From: Microvirga subterranea
GTDB taxonomy: Bacteria > Pseudomonadota > Alphaproteobacteria > Rhizobiales > Beijerinckiaceae
Reading direction: 5' to 3'
Assembly (NCBI RefSeq): GCF_003350535.1
Contig: NZ_QQBB01000004.1
Coordinates: 293,384-357,383 of the forward strand
DNA length: 64,000 nt
In this document: positions 28,292 to 36,408 of the stretch, piece by piece
Numbering within the stretch: position 1 is the first letter of the stretch
How the letters are laid out: every line of letters begins with the position of its first letter
Translations under genes and position numbers: made by a program
Notes under the pieces: generated by a model
Database searches by the model: none
What the model was told of the DNA's origin: nothing
What the model saw: the letters and a program-made list of their open reading frames with translations, nothing else

Positions 28292-29053
28292 TCAGTAGGT
28301 CCCGGCGGCCGTCATGCTGGCGCGCCCTTCAATGGCGGCGATCAGCGCGTCGTAGACGCTGCTGGCGCCGATGCGGAATGTTCGGGGCGTCGCCCAGCCG
28401 GGCCCCATGATGCGATCGGCGAGATCGAAATAGATCTTCGCGTCGGCGAGCGTGCGGATGCCGCCGGACGGCTTGAGGCCGACAGGGCGGCCCGACGCCT
28501 TGATGGCGTTCAGCATGATCTCGGCGGCCTGCGGCGTCGCCGAGACAGGCGTCTTGCCCGTCGAGGTCTTGATGAAGTCTGCGCCGGCCTCAATGGCAAG
28601 CCGGCTCGCGGTCTCGACGAGGGCCGGCTCCTTCAGCTCGCCTGTCTCCAGGATCACCTTCAACAGTCGCCCCTGGTCCACGAGATCGCGCACCGCTTCG
28701 ATCATCTCGGTCGCAATCCCGTGGTCGCCCCGGCGCACGGCCTCGTAGGGCAGCACGAGGTCGATCTCGTTCGCGCCGTCGGACAAGGCCTCCTGCACGT
28801 CGTCGGAGACGCGGCCGACATCCTCGCCGCCGGCCGGAAAGTTCACCACGGTGGCGATGCGCACGGGCGAGCCCTTGAGGTTGTCCTGCGCGCGCTTGAC
28901 GAATTGCGGCCATACGCAGACGGCCGCCACGGGGCCGCGCGGATCGACTGCCTTGGCGCAGAGCGCGTCGATGGCCTGGTCGGTGCAGGTGTCGGTGAGA
29001 TCGGTGAGGTCGAGGCAGCGCAGGGCCCGTTGGGCCGTTTCCACATCAGACAT
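28292..29053 (-). CDS. deoC: Deoxyribose-phosphate aldolase
   Basis: Splits deoxyribose 5-phosphate into glyceraldehyde 3-phosphate and acetaldehyde. 253 residues from the ATG at 29053. The Schiff-base lysine is K162 in FIKTSTGK, the second active lysine is about K132 (LKVILET), and the substrate-binding GLKPSGGIR is intact. A longer frame reaching 29167 would overlap punA widely. The chosen start overlaps punA by eight bases. Confidence 0.96.
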   Translation of the reverse strand: MSDVETAQRALRCLDLTDLTDTCTDQAIDALCAKAVDPRGPVAAVCVWPQFVKRAQDNLKGSPVRIATVVNFPAGGEDVGRVSDDVQEALSDGANEIDLVLPYEAVRRGDHGIATEMIEAVRDLVDQGRLLKVILETGELKEPALVETASRLAIEAGADFIKTSTGKTPVSATPQAAEIMLNAIKASGRPVGLKPSGGIRTLADAKIYFDLADRIMGPGWATPRTFRIGASSVYDALIAAIEGRASMTAAGTY

Positions 29054-29861
29054 GGGGGAGCTCCGCAACGAAGGCGCGAATGAGACGCTTGAACTTGTCC
29101 GAGGCCTCGGCCGCCGTGTCCTTGGTCTCCTGGTGCGAGGGCGAGGCTCCCTCAATGCCGGCGGCAAGGTTGGTCACCACGGAGACCGCCGCGACCTTGA
29201 GGCCGTAGTAGCGGGCGAGGATCACCTCGGGCACGGTCGACATGCCGACGAGATCGCCGCCAAGGACCTGCACCATGCGGATCTCGGCCGGGGTCTCGAA
29301 GCTGGGGCCGGAAAGCCACGCATAGACGCCCTCCGGCAGGTCGATGCCGATGCGGCCCGCAGCCTTCTGCAATGCATCGCGCAGTCCCGCATCATAGGCG
29401 CCGGTGAGCGACACGAAGCGCCCCTCCGTGTGATCGCGCAGGAGCGGGTTGGCGCCCGAAAGGTTGAGATGGTCGTTGATGGCCACGAGGCTGCCGGGAC
29501 GGATCTCCGCCCGCACGGAGCCTGCCGCGTTGGTCAGCACGAGCGTCGAGATGCCGAGTTCCTTCACGAAGGCCACCGGCAGCCGCATGGCGCCTGCATC
29601 GCCCGTCTCGTAGTAATGCGCTCGGCCCTGGAACAGGAGCACGCGCTTGCCTTCGAGCCTGCCGGCCACGAGGCGCCCCGCATGACCCGAGACGCCGCTG
29701 CGCGGGAAGTTCGGGATGTCCGCATAGGCCAGGCTCACCGGATCGCTGAGCTCGTCCACGAGGGTCCCGAGCCCGGTTCCGAGCACGAAGGCCGCATCGA
29801 AATGGCCGTCGAAGCCGTGTCTGCGCACGAACTCGGCCGCTTCCTGAACGTGTTGTTGCAT
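29046..29861 (-). CDS. punA: Purine nucleoside phosphorylase
   Basis: Phosphorolysis of inosine and guanosine nucleosides to base and (deoxy)ribose 1-phosphate. The 271-residue product is of the trimeric PNP class: phosphate loop GTGLG near 28-32, TNAAGS, the purine-site SGPSFETPAEIR, GMSTVPEVI and VVTNLAAG are all visible. Between cdd and deoC in the operon; supplies substrate for DeoB. Confidence 0.94.
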   Translation of the reverse strand: MQQHVQEAAEFVRRHGFDGHFDAAFVLGTGLGTLVDELSDPVSLAYADIPNFPRSGVSGHAGRLVAGRLEGKRVLLFQGRAHYYETGDAGAMRLPVAFVKELGISTLVLTNAAGSVRAEIRPGSLVAINDHLNLSGANPLLRDHTEGRFVSLTGAYDAGLRDALQKAAGRIGIDLPEGVYAWLSGPSFETPAEIRMVQVLGGDLVGMSTVPEVILARYYGLKVAAVSVVTNLAAGIEGASPSHQETKDTAAEASDKFKRLIRAFVAELPHV

Positions 29862-29872
29862 CTCAAAATCTC

Positions 29873-30277
29873 TTAACGAGCAGCCAGATTGTCGGGTCCG
29901 AACGAGAAGGGCAACAGCTCATCGAGCGTGAAGCTCTTCCGGATTCCCTCAGGGCCCGCGATGTGGATCGGCGTGTCGGGGGCGGCGAATTCGCGAATGC
30001 GCTGGCGGCAGCCGCCGCAGGGCGTGACGAGGGCCTCGCCCTCACCCATCACGACGATCTGCGTGATGCGGCTCTCGCCCGCCGCCACCATGGCCGAGAT
30101 GGCGCCGGCTTCGGCGCAGCTGCCGACCGGATAGGCGGCGTTCTCCACGTTGCAGCCGGTGAAGACCCGGCCGTCCGGCGTCGCGATGGCGGCCCCGACC
30201 TTGAAGCGCGAATAAGGCGCATAAGCCTTGTCCTGGATGGCCTTGGCGGCCTCGAACAGGGCATCGAGCGAGGGCAT
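29873..30277 (-). CDS. cdd: Cytidine deaminase
   Basis: Deaminates cytidine and deoxycytidine to uridines. The 134-residue homotetrameric type has zinc ligands C54, C87 and C90 and the catalytic E56 (SCAEAG, PCGGC), and the substrate motif CNVENAAY at 42-49. One base separates its start from the permease stop, showing tight operon structure. It channels imported cytidine into uracil, which the upp/URC genes can use. Confidence 0.95.
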   Translation of the reverse strand: MPSLDALFEAAKAIQDKAYAPYSRFKVGAAIATPDGRVFTGCNVENAAYPVGSCAEAGAISAMVAAGESRITQIVVMGEGEALVTPCGGCRQRIREFAAPDTPIHIAGPEGIRKSFTLDELLPFSFGPDNLAAR

Positions 30278-30278
30278 G

Positions 30279-31184
30279 TCAGCGCTCCTTCACATAGGGC
30301 ACGCCGGAGGCGCGCGGCGGAATGGCGGTTCCGATCACGCCGGCGAGCAGGATCACAGTCATGAGATAGGGCAGCGCCTGGATGGCCTGCACCGGAACCT
30401 CGCCGATGCCGGGCAGCGCGATGCCCTGGAGTCGGATGGCGACCGCGTCGAGGAGCCCGAACAGGAAGCAGGCGCCGAGCGCCGGCCACGCGCGCCATTT
30501 GGCGAAGATGAGGGCCGCCAGCGCGATGAAGCCCTTGCCGGCCGTCATATTGGGCAGGAAGCCCGCCGACTGGCCGACGGACAGGTAGGCGCCTGCGAGA
30601 CCGCACAGGACTCCGCCAATGACGACGGCCGAGTAGCGCAGGCCCGTCACGGAAATGCCCGCCGTATCGACGGCGGCCGGATTCTCGCCGACCGCCCGCA
30701 GACGCAGGCCAAAGCGCGTGCGCGCCAGCACGAACCATGTGATCGGCACGGCGAGCAGCACGAGATAGACGAGGGCCGAATGTCCGAAGATCACGTCCCC
30801 GAAGCGCTGCGCCCCTTCGAGTGGTGGCGTGCGGCCGCCCTGCCCGTACCATGCATTGCCGACGATGGCGGTCAGCCCGGCCGCCAGCATGTTGATGGCG
30901 ACGCCCGAGACGATCTGGTTGCCGCGCTGGCTGATGGAGGCGAAGCCGTGGATCAGCGCGAAGACGATCGAGGCGCCGATGCCGGCGAAGAGGCCAATCC
31001 AGGCGGAGCCAAACGCGTAGGAAGCAGCCGCCGCCGCGAAGGCCGCGACCAGCATCTTGCCCTCCAGGCCGATGTCGACCACGCCCGAGCGCTCGGACCA
31101 GAGACCGGCGAGGCACGCCGCGAGCAGCGGGATCGAGAGCCGTAAGGACGAGTCGAATACTGTGACGAGAATGTCGAGATCCAT
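30279..31184 (-). CDS. Nucleoside ABC transporter permease (second subunit)
   Basis: 301 residues, about eight to ten membrane helices, of the branched-chain amino acid/ribose permease superfamily (BPD_transp_2). Phrases such as LWSERSGVVDIGLEGKMLV and RAVGENPAAVDTAGI are typical of the NupQ/YufQ-type subunits paired with BMP-family binding proteins. The ATG at 31184 lies two bases after the upstream permease stop. The context of cdd, punA, deoA and deoC argues for nucleosides as cargo. Confidence 0.9.
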   Translation of the reverse strand: MDLDILVTVFDSSLRLSIPLLAACLAGLWSERSGVVDIGLEGKMLVAAFAAAAASYAFGSAWIGLFAGIGASIVFALIHGFASISQRGNQIVSGVAINMLAAGLTAIVGNAWYGQGGRTPPLEGAQRFGDVIFGHSALVYLVLLAVPITWFVLARTRFGLRLRAVGENPAAVDTAGISVTGLRYSAVVIGGVLCGLAGAYLSVGQSAGFLPNMTAGKGFIALAALIFAKWRAWPALGACFLFGLLDAVAIRLQGIALPGIGEVPVQAIQALPYLMTVILLAGVIGTAIPPRASGVPYVKER

Positions 31185-31186
31185 GG

Positions 31187-32290
31187 TCAGGCCCTCGCCA
31201 CGCGCGAGCGGGTCAGCGCCTGCGCCACGATGCGCCGGAACAGCCCGTCGAGGGCGCCCGCGAACAAAATGATGATGCCGCCGATCACCACCACCATGTC
31301 GCGGGTGATGGCCGGCTGCTCGAAGGCGAGTTCCGCGCCACCCTGGTAGAGGATGCCGAACAGCAGCGACGCCAGGATGATGCCGACCGGATGCGCGCGT
31401 CCCATGAGCGCCACCGCGATGCCGACGAAGCCGTAGCCGGCGGTGAATTCGAGCAGCAGGCGGTGCTGGTAGCCCATGAGCTCGTTGACCGCGAGGCCGC
31501 CGGCGAGCGCGCCGGAGATCACCATGGCGACGATGATGATGCGCCCGGGCGAGATGCCCGCATAGACCGCCGCCGTGGGGTTCGAGCCGACCACGCGGAT
31601 CGCATAGCCGAGCCGCGAGCGGTAGATGAGGAGCCACACGCCGTAGGCCGCGGCCAGAGCGAGGAAAAGCGTGAGGTTGAGCTGCGAGGCCGGGATCTCG
31701 ATCCCGAAGGCGCCCAGCGCCTCGTGCATGAACGGGATGTGCGACTGATCCGGAAAGGCCCGCGTCTCCGGGTTCATGGATTGCGGCTCGCGCAGCACGT
31801 TCACGAGCAGATAGACGATCAGCACGCTGGCGAGCCAGTTGAACATGATCGTGGTGATGACGATGTGGCTGCCGCGTCTGGCCTGGAGATAGCCCGGCAC
31901 CGCCGCCCAGGCGGCCCCGAAGGCCGCCGCGCCCAGGATGCCGAGCGGGATCAGCAGGAAGCCCGGCAGGAAGGTCAGGTTGTTGAGGACGAGCGCGACG
32001 CCGAGGCCCGCGAGCGTCGCCTGTCCCTCGCCGCCGATGTTGAACAGCCCCGCGTGATAGGCGACGGCGACCGCGAGGCCGACGAAGATGAAGTCCGTCA
32101 TGTAGAACAGGGTGAAGCCCAAGCCCTCCCCCGTGCCGAGGCTGCCCTGCAGCAGCACGCGCGTGGCGGTGAGCGGGTTCTCGCCGATGCCGAGCACCAC
32201 GAGACCGGCGACCAGGAAGGCCGCGATCACCGAGACGGCCGGCACGACGACGGTGTCGGCCCATTTGGGCAGGTCGATGGGAGCGCTCAC
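31187..32290 (-). CDS. Nucleoside ABC transporter permease (first subunit)
   Basis: 367-residue permease of the same superfamily, with about ten helices. YHAGLFNIGGEGQATLAGLG and RVVGSNPTAAVYAGI mark the NupP/YufP type. It overlaps the VOC gene by four bases and is followed at two bases by the second permease. It should form the heterodimeric channel with that gene's product and be driven by the ATPase at 32721-34244. Confidence 0.9.
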   Translation of the reverse strand: MSAPIDLPKWADTVVVPAVSVIAAFLVAGLVVLGIGENPLTATRVLLQGSLGTGEGLGFTLFYMTDFIFVGLAVAVAYHAGLFNIGGEGQATLAGLGVALVLNNLTFLPGFLLIPLGILGAAAFGAAWAAVPGYLQARRGSHIVITTIMFNWLASVLIVYLLVNVLREPQSMNPETRAFPDQSHIPFMHEALGAFGIEIPASQLNLTLFLALAAAYGVWLLIYRSRLGYAIRVVGSNPTAAVYAGISPGRIIIVAMVISGALAGGLAVNELMGYQHRLLLEFTAGYGFVGIAVALMGRAHPVGIILASLLFGILYQGGAELAFEQPAITRDMVVVIGGIIILFAGALDGLFRRIVAQALTRSRVARA

Positions 32291-32721
32291 GTCTGACTGT
32301 CCGGCAGGAACAGGTGGCCCTGTTCGTCGAGAGGGAAGAACGGATTCCAGGCCACCTCCCAGAGATGGCCGTCCGGATCGGCGAAATAGCCCGAATACCC
32401 GCCCCAGAAAACATCCTGCAACGGCTTGACGGGACGGGCGCCGGCCGCGACCGCGCGGGCATAGACCTCGTCGGCCTCTTCCTTCGAGCGGGCGTTGTAG
32501 GCCAGCGTCACGGCCGCGAAGCCGGTGGGACGGTCCTCGACGCCGGCATCCTCCGCGAGGTCCGCGCGGCCGAACAGCGCCAGCGCCAAACCGTTGGCCT
32601 GGAAGAACGTGACGGAGGGCTGACTCGCCGTGGAGGCCCTCCAGCCCCAGGCCTCGTAGAAGGCGCGGGAGCGGTTCATGTCCGCGACGCCGAGCGTCAC
32701 GAGAGACAGACGCGGTTGCAT
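32287..32721 (-). CDS. VOC (glyoxalase/bleomycin-resistance) superfamily protein
   Basis: 144 residues, two beta-alpha-beta-beta-beta modules: LSVTLGVADMNRSRAFYE-like N-terminal module and a C-terminal GGYSGYFADPDGHLWEVAWNP module ending in a metal-ligand Glu. Members are metal-dependent isomerases, dioxygenases or binding proteins. It sits inside an ABC importer operon, sharing one base with the ATPase stop and four with the permease start, so it is translated in step with the transporter. The function is unknown. Confidence 0.87.
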   Translation of the reverse strand: MQPRLSLVTLGVADMNRSRAFYEAWGWRASTASQPSVTFFQANGLALALFGRADLAEDAGVEDRPTGFAAVTLAYNARSKEEADEVYARAVAAGARPVKPLQDVFWGGYSGYFADPDGHLWEVAWNPFFPLDEQGHLFLPDSQT

Positions 32722-34244
32722 CAGGCGGCCTCGTCGGTGACGCCGGCCATGAGCAGGCCGAGATCCTGCTCGTTGGTCTCGGCGGGCTTGCGCTCGCCGG
32801 TGATCTGGCCGCCGCACATGGTGAGGATGCGGTCGGACAGGTTCATGATCTCGTCGAGCTCCACGGACACGAGCAGGATGCCGACGCCTGCGTCGCGCAG
32901 GGCGATCAGGCGGCGGTGGATGAACTCGATGGCGCCGATGTCGACGCCGCGGGTCGGCTGGCCGACGAGGAGCACCTTCGGCTGACGCTCGATCTCGCGC
33001 GCCAGCACGATCTTCTGCTGGTTGCCGCCGGAGAACTTCGACGTCTTGAGCCGCGGCGCGGGCGGGCGCACGTCGTAGTGCTTCATCTTGTCCGCGAGGT
33101 CCGCGATCATGCGGTCGTGGTTCAGGATCGGACCGGACCCGAGCTGTGCCTCGTCGCTGAAGCCCAGGATGGCGCTCTCGAAGGCCGGGAAGGCCGGCAC
33201 GAGGCCCATGCGCAGGCGATCCTCCGGCACGTGCAGCAGGCCAAGCTGGCGCATGCGGTGCGGGTTGTGATCGGCGAAGCGGATCTCCTGTCCCTCGAAG
33301 CGCATCGCGCCGAGCACGGGCTGGCGCATGCCGGCGAGCGCTTCCAGCAGCTCGCTCTGGCCGTTGCCGGCGACGCCTGCGATGCCGACGATCTCGCCCG
33401 CGTGGACCGTGAAGGAGACATTGGCGACGCGCAGCACCCCGCGATGGTCGACCACCGACAGATTCTCGACCTGGAGCATGGGCGCACCGGGCGCGCGCTC
33501 GGACTTCTCCACCCGCAGCAGGACGCGCCGCCCGACCATGAGTTCCGCGAGTTCCGGCGGCGAGGTCCTGGCGGTCTCCACCGTCGCCACCATCTCGCCG
33601 CGGCGCATCACCGAGACGCGGTCCGTGACGGCCATGATCTCGCGCAGCTTGTGGGTGATGAGGATGACGGTCTTGCCCTGCTGCTTCAGGGCTTGCAGCA
33701 GCTCGAACAGGGCGTCGGCCTCGGGCGGCGTGAGCACCGCCGTCGGCTCGTCGAGGATGAGGATGTCCGCGCCGCGATAGAGGGCCTTCAGGATCTCGAC
33801 GCGCTGCTGCAACCCGACCGAGAGGTCGCCCACGGTGGCGTTCACGTCGATCTCGAGCCCATAGTCGCGCGCGAGCCGCGCGAGCTCCGCCCGCACCTTC
33901 GCCTCGCCCGCGCGCAGCATCGTGCCGCCCTCGGCGCCGAGCATCACGTTCTCGACCACGGTCAGCGGCTCCACGAGCATGAAATGCTGGTGCACCATGC
34001 CGATCCCCACATGGATCGCATCGGCCGGGGAGCGGATCGAGACCGGCTTGCCGCCGACCCGGATCTCGCCTGAATCGGCCTCGTAGAACCCGTAGAGGAT
34101 CGACATCAGGGTCGATTTGCCCGCGCCGTTCTCCCCGACGATGCCGTGGATCGTGCCGCGCTCGACGGTGAGGTTCACGTCCTTGTTGGCATGGACCTCG
34201 CCGAAGCGCTTGTTGATGTCGGAAAGCTGGATGGCCGGGGACAT
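32721..34244 (-). CDS. Nucleoside ABC transporter ATP-binding protein (two ABC domains)
   Basis: A 507-residue ATPase of the sugar/nucleoside type (RbsA-like, NupO/YufO). The N-terminal domain has Walker A GENGAGKST (37-45) and DEPTAVLTP in Walker B; the C-terminal domain has a degenerate Walker A (GVAGNGQSE) and the signature FSGGNQQK, as is usual for this class. I choose the ATG at 34244; a TTG at 34253 would add three residues. A hairpin lies between this gene and the upstream BMP gene. Confidence 0.93.
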   Translation of the reverse strand: MSPAIQLSDINKRFGEVHANKDVNLTVERGTIHGIVGENGAGKSTLMSILYGFYEADSGEIRVGGKPVSIRSPADAIHVGIGMVHQHFMLVEPLTVVENVMLGAEGGTMLRAGEAKVRAELARLARDYGLEIDVNATVGDLSVGLQQRVEILKALYRGADILILDEPTAVLTPPEADALFELLQALKQQGKTVILITHKLREIMAVTDRVSVMRRGEMVATVETARTSPPELAELMVGRRVLLRVEKSERAPGAPMLQVENLSVVDHRGVLRVANVSFTVHAGEIVGIAGVAGNGQSELLEALAGMRQPVLGAMRFEGQEIRFADHNPHRMRQLGLLHVPEDRLRMGLVPAFPAFESAILGFSDEAQLGSGPILNHDRMIADLADKMKHYDVRPPAPRLKTSKFSGGNQQKIVLAREIERQPKVLLVGQPTRGVDIGAIEFIHRRLIALRDAGVGILLVSVELDEIMNLSDRILTMCGGQITGERKPAETNEQDLGLLMAGVTDEAA

Positions 34245-34319
34245 GAGCCTCAAAACATCGTCCCGGCCCGCCTATCGAACGGGACCGGGAACCAAAAGGA
34301 ATGCGATCAATAACGCAGT

Positions 34320-34348
34320 CCGGGCGCCGCCCCAAGGCCGGCGCCCGG
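34320..34348 (-). terminator. Hairpin between the BMP-binding-protein gene and the ABC ATPase gene
   Basis: A perfect 9-bp GC-rich inverted repeat (34320-34328 with 34340-34348, 11-base loop) starts 13 bases after the BMP stop on the minus strand. There is no U-tract, so it is more likely an mRNA-stabilising or partial-termination structure that keeps the binding protein more abundant than the membrane subunits. Confidence 0.45.
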
Positions 34349-34361
34349 AACAGGGATTATC

Positions 34362-35366
34362 TTACATCGGGCACTTCGAGTCCGACATGTAGTCGTGCAC
34401 CTTGATGGCGCCCGACTTGATGTCGGCGGCGGCCTTGTCGGCGGCGGCCTTCATGTCGGCGGTGACGAGCGACTTGTTGTTGTCGTCGAGGGACCAGGCG
34501 ACGCCGTCCTCGGCGAGGCCGAGCACGGACACGCCCGGCTTGAAGGTGCCCTTCTTGGCCTGATCGAAGACGTTGTAGGTGGCCACGTCCACGCGCTTGA
34601 CCATCGAGGTCAGCACCTTGCCGGGATGCAGGGCGTTCTGGTTGGAATCGACGCCGATGCCGAGCTTGCCGGCGTCGGCCGCCGCGCGCAGCACGCCCAC
34701 GCCCGTGCCGCCGGCCGCGTGGTAGATCACGTCGGCGCCGCGGTCGATCTGGCTCTTGGCGAGCTCGCCGCCCTTCACCGGATCGTTCCAGGCCGCGCCC
34801 GTGGTGCCGGTCATGTTCTGGAACACCTCGGCGTCCTTCTTGGCGTATTTCACGCCCTGGACGTAGCCGCAGGCGAACTTGCGGATGAGCGGGATGTCCA
34901 TGCCGCCCACGAAGCCGACCTTGCCGGTCTTCGAGGCCTGCGCGGCCAGGAGGCCGACCAGGAACGAGCCCTCGTGCTCCTTGAACACGATGGACTGCAC
35001 GTTCGGCTTCTCGACCACCGCGTCGATGATGGCGAACTGGGTCTTCGGGAACTCGTCGGCCACCTTCTTCAGGGCCGATTCCTGGCTGAAGCCGACCGCC
35101 ACGATCGGCGAGAAGCCGTCGCGGGCGAAGCGGCGCAGGGCCTGCTCGCGCTGCGCGTCGTTCTGCGGCTCGAAATCACGGTAGTCGGTCCCGGTGTCCT
35201 TCTTGTACTTCTCGGCGCCCGTATGGACGCCCTCGTTGAAGGACTTGTCGAACTTTCCGCCCAGATCGTAGACGACGGCGGGCTTGAACGCGGCCTGCTG
35301 CGCAAAGGCTGCCGTTGCGGAAAAGGCAAGACCTGCAAGTGCGAGACCGAACTTGGTGACTGTCAT
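34362..35366 (-). CDS. BMP-family periplasmic nucleoside-binding protein
   Basis: 334-residue substrate-binding protein of the BMP/PnrA family, whose characterised members bind purine and other nucleosides. Sec signal peptide of about 22 residues (MTVTKFGLALAGLAFSATA, cleavage after AFA); there is no lipobox Cys, so it is a free periplasmic protein. Start chosen at ATG 35366 with AGGGAA nine bases upstream; a TTG two codons earlier is less likely. First gene of the ten-gene nucleoside operon. A TTGACA box at 35452-35457 (minus) may be its promoter -35, but no good -10 follows. Confidence 0.92.
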   Translation of the reverse strand: MTVTKFGLALAGLAFSATAAFAQQAAFKPAVVYDLGGKFDKSFNEGVHTGAEKYKKDTGTDYRDFEPQNDAQREQALRRFARDGFSPIVAVGFSQESALKKVADEFPKTQFAIIDAVVEKPNVQSIVFKEHEGSFLVGLLAAQASKTGKVGFVGGMDIPLIRKFACGYVQGVKYAKKDAEVFQNMTGTTGAAWNDPVKGGELAKSQIDRGADVIYHAAGGTGVGVLRAAADAGKLGIGVDSNQNALHPGKVLTSMVKRVDVATYNVFDQAKKGTFKPGVSVLGLAEDGVAWSLDDNNKSLVTADMKAAADKAAADIKSGAIKVHDYMSDSKCPM

Positions 35367-35521
35367 CGGCAAAGTTCCCTGTTTGGCGCGGGCTTTGTTA
35401 CCCGGTTGCGCCCTGACGATGGCACGGGATGGGCCACGACGCCAAGCGCCCTGTCAAGCCGATCGCGCCATTTCCACCCAGAATGGTTGATAGCGTGGAG
35501 CATGTCGATAAGGTCGGAATT

Positions 35522-36337
35522 ATGACCCTGAGCCCCGACGAAATCGACCGCTATGCCCGCCATCTGGTTCTCCGCGATATCGGAGGGCCGGGACAGCTCA
35601 AGCTCAAGGCGGCTCGGGTACTCGTGATCGGCGCCGGCGGGCTCGGCGCGCCACTCATCCAGTATCTCGCGGCGGCCGGGATCGGCACCATCGGCATCGT
35701 GGACGACGACGCGGTCTCCCTCTCGAACCTGCAGCGGCAGGTGATCCATGGGGTCGGCGACCTGGGCCGCCCGAAGACGGACAGCGCCGCCGATACGGTG
35801 CGGCGCCTCAACCCGCATGTGACGGTCGAGCCCCATGCCCTGCGGATCACCCCCGGGAACGCCCGGGAGCTGGTCCGCGCCTACGACCTCGTCGCGGACG
35901 GGTCTGACAACTTCGACACCCGCTACGCCGTCTCGGATGCGTGCTTCTTCGAAGGAAAGCCCCTGGTGACGGCCGCCCTCGGCCAGTTCGACGGCTCTCT
36001 CACGACGATCCGGGCGCACGAGGCGGGTCCGGACGGCCGGCCGAATCCGACCTATCGCTGCCTCTTCCCCTCCCCGCCCCCTCCGGGCGCCATCCCGACC
36101 TGCGCGGAGGCCGGCGTGCTGGGGGCGCTCGCGGGCGTCATGGGCAGCCTGATGGCCATGGAGGTGGTGCGGGAGGTGGTCGGCTTCGGCGAGAGCCTAG
36201 TCGGCCGGCTCCTCATGGTTGACGCGCGCTCGATGCGGTTCGACACGGTGCGCTACGGGTGGGACGAGGCCAATCCGCTGAGCGGCGGCGCACCAGCGTC
36301 GTCCCGGACGCGGCATAACCGCGATCCGGGACCGTAG
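35522..36337 (+). CDS. moeB: ThiF/MoeB family adenylyltransferase (MoeB-like)
   Basis: 271-residue E1-like enzyme that would adenylate the C-terminal Gly of MoaD or ThiS-type sulfur carriers. The nucleotide motif GAGGLG is at 37-42 and the family start LSPDEIDRYARHLVL is present. The Cys-x2-Cys pairs that bind structural zinc in E. coli MoeB are incomplete: the first reads TYRC, and the C-terminal pair is missing, being replaced by a Ser/Arg-rich tail. An upstream start at 35429 would add an unconserved extension. Divergent from the BMP gene, convergent with pheT. Confidence 0.88.
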   Translation: MTLSPDEIDRYARHLVLRDIGGPGQLKLKAARVLVIGAGGLGAPLIQYLAAAGIGTIGIVDDDAVSLSNLQRQVIHGVGDLGRPKTDSAADTVRRLNPHVTVEPHALRITPGNARELVRAYDLVADGSDNFDTRYAVSDACFFEGKPLVTAALGQFDGSLTTIRAHEAGPDGRPNPTYRCLFPSPPPPGAIPTCAEAGVLGALAGVMGSLMAMEVVREVVGFGESLVGRLLMVDARSMRFDTVRYGWDEANPLSGGAPASSRTRHNRDPGP

Positions 36338-36408
36338 GACGAGTAAAGTGCCCTATCTTGAAGGCGATCCCGGGTTCCGCCGCGCGGCCCCGGAATGGCT
36401 GTGAGGGC

